From the NCBI GenBank assembly GCA_016840305.1, contig JAEOSP010000122.1:1-14941 (forward strand): a DNA stretch of 14,941 bases, read 5' to 3'. The position numbers were made by a program, and so were the translations under genes. The notes beneath the pieces are model-generated. The model was not told the DNA's origin. It saw only the letters and a program-made list of their open reading frames with translations, and searched no databases. The stretch is from Candidatus Hodarchaeota archaeon. GTDB lineage: Archaea; Asgardarchaeota; Heimdallarchaeia; Hodarchaeales; Hodarchaeaceae. Positions 11,857 to 14,941 of this stretch are shown piece after piece (within the stretch, counting starts at the first letter, position 1; each line of letters opens with the position of its first letter).

Positions 11857-14844
11857 TCATAAATCAGGTTTAAATATAATTCCTTCACGCTTACGTCCAT
11901 CAATATGAATATAAAATGGATTATTAGTTCTGATGTGTTTCACATATTGATATTCGGTTATAGTATTTTCTTGATTTGAAAGCCAATCCCAATCAATCAT
12001 ATCGTTTTCGGATTTGAATTTTATGTACAAATATCCAATATTTGCTGTGGTTATATTTTGAAAAAAGTGAGAACCTTGAGAATGGTCTATTTGAAAATCC
12101 TTCAATCCTGCTTCAATAATAACTTGTGCACCCGAAATATTATCCCATTTAACTGGAATTCCTAATGAGGTATCAAATGTACCCCATCTGCCAAACCCGA
12201 TTAGAATATATGGTCTTTTTTTCTCTCTTAATGAACTATTAATCTTATCTACTTCACTAACCATTTCATGTGTTTTTAATTTATCAAAAGTTTCAGGTTT
12301 CACGAATACAACATCAGAAACATCAGAAATTACTCTATTTCCAGATGCAAGTGTTGATTTAATGAATAATTCCCTTTCATGATAATATTCCTTCTCATCA
12401 TCTAAAACAACGTCATATTGGGTGTAAGGACGGATCTGTAACAGATAGAACGTGGTAGGTTTCTTTGGATTTGTTTGGAAATTTCCCGCAAATTCAATTT
12501 CAACGGAACTACCCATGGTTCTTTCACCAAGAGAGACAATTTTCGTAATTAGGTCAGCAAAAGGAAACTTTCCATATTTCAAGTGGTTATTAAATGTTAT
12601 AACTGGTGCACCTTGACCATAATACCCAGATCTTAGAATATTATCATTATAATCATAAGTATCAGCAACGTTTGCTAAGGTTTCAGGATCAGCATCAAAT
12701 ATACTTACTTTCTTCATAAAAGACTCCTCTCCCTTATCAAAAGTAATATTATCTGTTTGTAGATCTATAGCAAAAAACTCTTTCTGGCTATTAGCAAAAG
12801 CTTGATCTTGTGTGGAATAGAAACTGACATCAGGATATTTTGGACAGAAACGAACTGATAATCCCCCATCAACAATGGTTTTTCCAAGGCCTAATGCTAA
12901 AAACACTATTCTATCTTCAGGCTTCATGTAAGAAATTGGATAGTAATTATACGAAGTAGCAACACCAGAAAAACTCGGATAAGATAAATTATTAGGTCGT
13001 TTTCTACCAACTACTTGCTGAATTACAATGGCCATCTTACTCTCTTCAACGGACTGTCCAGTTGATTCAGCGTAGCTTTTTGCTTGACGCAAAAAAGATG
13101 AAGCATAAACTAGTTTTATTGCACCACACAGCAGATTTACTCGTGTTTCTAAATCTTGATTATTAGGAAGCATATATGTCTCGAAAACACCAGCAAACGG
13201 TTGATATTGAGTATCTTCTAGAAGGCTCGATGAACGAACTGATAGGGGCCCGGTAAGAGTCTTCAGAATATACCTTAGATCATCTATTAATTTAGGATTT
13301 AGGTTTGCATTCAAAAAATTTGCTTTTATACTCTTGTCAGAAGCATCTGATGAAGCAATTTCATACAAATCATCATTTTCTTCCATAAAATGATCAAATT
13401 CATCGGTTCCAATAACAAATGTTTTCGGAATACGTATAGAAACTATCTTTGACAATTCATCAGCAAGGAGAAACGAATTAAGCAGAAATTGAAGAAAAGC
13501 AATTCCCCGACCTTTTCCTCCAAGAGAACCTGGTCTTAATCGAGTAAAACGAATCGCAGGATGATAACTTTCTTTAGAAAAATCATTGATTACACCACCT
13601 GTCTTTTCATCCAAAATTGCATTTACTGATCTAAGAAGAAATTCACGCAATTCACCAGTTTTCGTAAACTCCGATACTTTTCTTGGCTTCAATTTTTGCG
13701 CTATAGAGAACTCTCCTCTATTCATTAACCACCCCGAAAAGTGATCATGAATTCCGTGATAAATTAAAGATTCTTCAGGTACTGTTGCTATGGATTCAGC
13801 TAATTCGACAATATTTTTTGCCCTACTCACTATAGTACCATCTGATAAGCTAAATTTAAATTCTCCAAAACCCAAATAAGCAAGCATAAAGTTACGTATA
13901 GTTTTAAGCACCTTTCTTGAATTTTTATTGATGAAGAAAACACCAAGACTTTCAGCTTTAATACGATTGTCTTCGTTATTTGATTGTAAAGCAATTGGAA
14001 TGGTATAATCATCTTTCTTAAGCTCTTTAATGAATTTGAATCCTGCATTCTCATCAAGAACTCCTCCTTTAGGAAAACGAACATCGGAGATCACTCCTAT
14101 TATGAATTGTGTATGTTCTCTATAATATTCCATCGCTTTCTCATAACTGGATGCTAATAGAATTTTCGGTCTTGTTCGCATCTGTAAAAGATGGTGATAA
14201 TCATTAACTCCTTCAGAAATCACACGATGAATTTGTTTCATGATTTCAGAGTATATCAAGGGAAGAAAGATAGAATAATACCGAATAGAATCTTCAATGA
14301 CAATAATAACTCTAACTAAACCCACTCTGGTATCATAAGCAACATTTAGCTGATCTTCCAAATGTTTAATAATTGCAATGAAGATTGTGGAGTCACCATT
14401 CCATAGAAAAGCTCTATCAATACCCTCATGAGTAGAAAGGTCTGGTAAATAAGGAACATCAGCTACATTGTTTAGGAGGAGTATGACTGGAATATTCTGA
14501 ATCTGTTTAATCCTTTCCCCAAAAGAAAAGATGTCCATATCACTTAGGCGCCTCATTGTAATTACTAAATCAAATTTTTTTGTTTTTATAAGTTCAAGGG
14601 CTTCATTCGCAGTATCTACTCTTGTTATTACTGGTAGGGTACGTAGATTTAGATTGTGGAATTGCTCAAAAATTTGATCAGAGAGTCGTCCATCCTCCTC
14701 AAGAATGAATGAATCGTAATATGATGATACCAAAAGAACTTTATTAATACGTTTTGCCATTAATTCATGGAATATCTGATATTTAGGCTTATAATCGAGT
14801 TTAAACTCGTCAATATCAAAATCGCTTTCAGACATCTGAGTCAT
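11857..14844 (-). CDS. PEP/pyruvate-binding (PPDK N-terminal) ATP-grasp protein with two N-terminal receiver-like domains
   Basis: A 995-residue multidomain cytosolic protein. Residues 33-167 resemble a response-regulator receiver, but the phosphoacceptor position is Met97 (VITMRRLSDMD) and the usual Lys region has Trp148, so it should not be phosphorylated. Residues 177-322 form a second receiver with Glu184-Asp185, acceptor Asp254 (GVISDVRFPKGG) and Lys307, which looks competent. Residues about 430-810 are the PEP synthase/PPDK nucleotide-binding domain: SLGGKGRGIAFL, LSVRSSSLLED, QPFAGVFETYML, LGLGKTIVDGG, VEIEFA and LLQIRPY. The mobile phosphohistidine domain and the PEP-binding barrel of true PEP synthase are absent. 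The end (about 870-995) is a separate domain with IGFGRWGTFD, GIPVKW and GSHFFQN. I recall similar long proteins annotated in Bacteroidetes-type bacteria. Reaction unknown; phospho-signal control of an ATP-grasp enzyme is an inference. Confidence 0.88.
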   Translation of the reverse strand: MTQMSESDFDIDEFKLDYKPKYQIFHELMAKRINKVLLVSSYYDSFILEEDGRLSDQIFEQFHNLNLRTLPVITRVDTANEALELIKTKKFDLVITMRRLSDMDIFSFGERIKQIQNIPVILLLNNVADVPYLPDLSTHEGIDRAFLWNGDSTIFIAIIKHLEDQLNVAYDTRVGLVRVIIVIEDSIRYYSIFLPLIYSEIMKQIHRVISEGVNDYHHLLQMRTRPKILLASSYEKAMEYYREHTQFIIGVISDVRFPKGGVLDENAGFKFIKELKKDDYTIPIALQSNNEDNRIKAESLGVFFINKNSRKVLKTIRNFMLAYLGFGEFKFSLSDGTIVSRAKNIVELAESIATVPEESLIYHGIHDHFSGWLMNRGEFSIAQKLKPRKVSEFTKTGELREFLLRSVNAILDEKTGGVINDFSKESYHPAIRFTRLRPGSLGGKGRGIAFLQFLLNSFLLADELSKIVSIRIPKTFVIGTDEFDHFMEENDDLYEIASSDASDKSIKANFLNANLNPKLIDDLRYILKTLTGPLSVRSSSLLEDTQYQPFAGVFETYMLPNNQDLETRVNLLCGAIKLVYASSFLRQAKSYAESTGQSVEESKMAIVIQQVVGRKRPNNLSYPSFSGVATSYNYYPISYMKPEDRIVFLALGLGKTIVDGGLSVRFCPKYPDVSFYSTQDQAFANSQKEFFAIDLQTDNITFDKGEESFMKKVSIFDADPETLANVADTYDYNDNILRSGYYGQGAPVITFNNHLKYGKFPFADLITKIVSLGERTMGSSVEIEFAGNFQTNPKKPTTFYLLQIRPYTQYDVVLDDEKEYYHERELFIKSTLASGNRVISDVSDVVFVKPETFDKLKTHEMVSEVDKINSSLREKKRPYILIGFGRWGTFDTSLGIPVKWDNISGAQVIIEAGLKDFQIDHSQGSHFFQNITTANIGYLYIKFKSENDMIDWDWLSNQENTITEYQYVKHIRTNNPFYIHIDGRKREGIIFKPDL

Positions 14845-14874
14845 ATGAATTCAGTTATCTAGTCTCATCAACTT

Positions 14875-14883
14875 TGTTTAAAC
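14875..14883 (-). promoter_or_regulatory. Possible TATA box of the PEP-binding protein gene
   Basis: GTTTAAAC, itself an 8-base palindrome, is centred about 35 bases before the ATG at 14844, predicting a leader of about 10 bases. No ribosome-binding site is clear. Nothing else is visible between here and the window end. Confidence 0.3.
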
Positions 14884-14941
14884 CTTCCCTACCGATTTCA
14901 TAGGAAACTTTCGTAATAAAACCAAATTAAATATCGAGTAA

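Noticed and set aside
11857..14844. Canonical phosphoenolpyruvate synthase (ppsA)
   Set aside because: Only the nucleotide-binding domain is shared; the phosphohistidine and PEP-binding barrel domains are absent and receivers are present at the N-terminus.
1..14941. CRISPR arrays, tRNA or rRNA genes, insertion sequences
   Set aside because: No regularly spaced direct repeats, cloverleaf-like segments, rRNA signatures, transposase frames or terminal inverted repeats were seen in any gap.

Overview
The window is AT-rich and reads as a contig piece from an Asgard archaeon. The main evidence is the first gene, a close homologue of eukaryotic actin that keeps long stretches of eukaryotic-type sequence. 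Archaeal promoter and translation signals agree with this: TATA boxes about 25 bases before predicted transcript starts, GGTGAT or GGAGGT ribosome-binding sites, and two small genes that look leaderless. I do not assign an order or family within Asgard.

Layout from left to right. At 2-1063 (+) is the actin, whose first 22 or so residues lie before the window. At 1269-1748 (-) is a VOC/glyoxalase-fold protein with a histone-H1-like Lys/Ala/Pro tail. At 1955-2689 (-) is an unrecognised protein, possibly longin-like. At 2823-4540 is a redox module: an ArsR-type repressor divergent from a two-domain glutaredoxin-like protein disulfide oxidoreductase, followed by a thioredoxin-fold protein. At 4770-7379 (+) is a DUF1156-type DNA adenine methylase interrupted by an in-frame TAA. 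At 7407-7841 (-) is a zinc-ribbon/coiled-coil protein. At 9340-10764 and 7948-9327 (-) is a tldD-tldE metalloprotease pair. At 10921-11268 (-) is a DsrE-like protein. Two very small genes, 46 and 40 codons, follow at 11393-11533 (-) and 11703-11825 (+). At 11857-14844 (-) is a 995-residue protein joining two receiver-like domains to a PEP/pyruvate-binding ATP-grasp domain and an unusual C-terminal domain.

Few genes appear to work together. The clear functional units are tldD-tldE, a coupled operon encoding a heteromeric protease, and the ArsR/disulfide-oxidoreductase/thioredoxin group. The latter resembles the SurR-Pdo arrangement of Thermococcales and has a candidate operator over the regulator's own TATA box. 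Most other genes look like single transcription units. Several have a short hairpin at or next to the stop codon followed by a T-rich tract. No tRNA, rRNA, CRISPR array, insertion sequence or integrase was found. Gaps between genes are all under 300 bases once the small genes are counted.
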